A stretch of 5,498 bases of DNA. Source: CAZOMR01 sp964580655. Lineage in GTDB: Bacteria; RBG-13-61-14; CAZOMR01. Positions 5,447 to 5,498 of the stretch are shown in pieces (the stretch's first letter is position 1; each line of letters opens with the position of its first letter). The notes beneath the pieces were generated by a model. The model worked only from the letters and a program-made list of their open reading frames with translations, had not been told where the DNA came from and ran no database searches. Made by a program: the position numbers and the translations under genes. The stretch covers positions 1 through 5,498 of the forward strand of contig CAZOMR010000219.1 of the NCBI GenBank assembly GCA_964580655.1, written 5' to 3'.

Positions 5447-5498
5447 GGGTGTGCGACATAAATGGTGACTTTTTTCATTCTCGGCCGTAGGGGCTCTG
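5447..5498 (-). repeat. Right copy of 52-bp inverted repeat (cut by window end)
   Basis: This is the reverse complement of 54-105, with 51 of 52 bases matching. At the mismatch (5491) this copy has the GTAGGGGC form, while the left copy reads GTAGAGGC on the same strand, so the left copy probably carries the change from the repeat consensus. The copy reaches the last base of the window; the palindromic part next to the left copy (13-53) would be expected just beyond. Confidence 0.9.

Noticed and set aside
54..5498. Complete insertion sequence or transposon
   Set aside because: The inverted repeats look like ends, but no transposase or integrase gene lies between them and no target duplication can be seen, since the right copy is cut by the window end.

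Overview
The window looks like a piece of a chromosome from a Gram-negative anaerobe, most likely a Desulfobacterota (delta-proteobacterial) sulfate reducer or syntroph. The reasons are a multihaem cytochrome c with an inner-membrane cytochrome b and a four-cluster ferredoxin subunit in one operon, a crotonase-family remnant of the MenB/BadI type, and GTAGGGGC-type palindromic dispersed repeats. This is inferred from gene content; no phylogenetic marker is present.

Layout. Positions 13-105 hold a palindrome-rich repeat. Its inner 52 bases (54-105) recur in inverted orientation at the far end (5447-5498) with one mismatch, so the whole gene set lies between inverted repeats. The plus strand then carries a broken enoyl-CoA hydratase-like (crotonase) gene with most of its middle missing (198-400), an 85-residue protein of unknown function (416-673) and a small membrane-anchored protein resembling DUF4845 (737-1105). 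The minus strand carries a metallophosphoesterase (1108-2181), which converges on the 122-residue gene with 2 bases between stop codons. After a 313-base gap comes a three-gene minus-strand operon (5369 down to 2495).

The operon is the main content. Its first gene encodes a soluble protein with two cyclic-nucleotide-binding domains fused to a DmsB/HybA-like ferredoxin module with 16 cysteines (four predicted [4Fe-4S] clusters) and no DNA-binding domain. The second encodes a five-helix membrane protein with two His-X13-His pairs, as expected for a dihaem cytochrome b. The third encodes a membrane-anchored periplasmic cytochrome with seven c-haem motifs, one of them CX4CH. The order cytoplasmic Fe-S, membrane b-haem, periplasmic c-haem resembles the Tmc and Hmc complexes of sulfate reducers. 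The cyclic-nucleotide sensor fused to the Fe-S subunit suggests electron flow across the membrane gated allosterically by cAMP, cGMP or a related ligand. The genes are tightly spaced (6 and 7 bases between them) behind a good sigma70-type promoter at 5401-5430.

No tRNA, rRNA, CRISPR array, transposase or integrase was seen.
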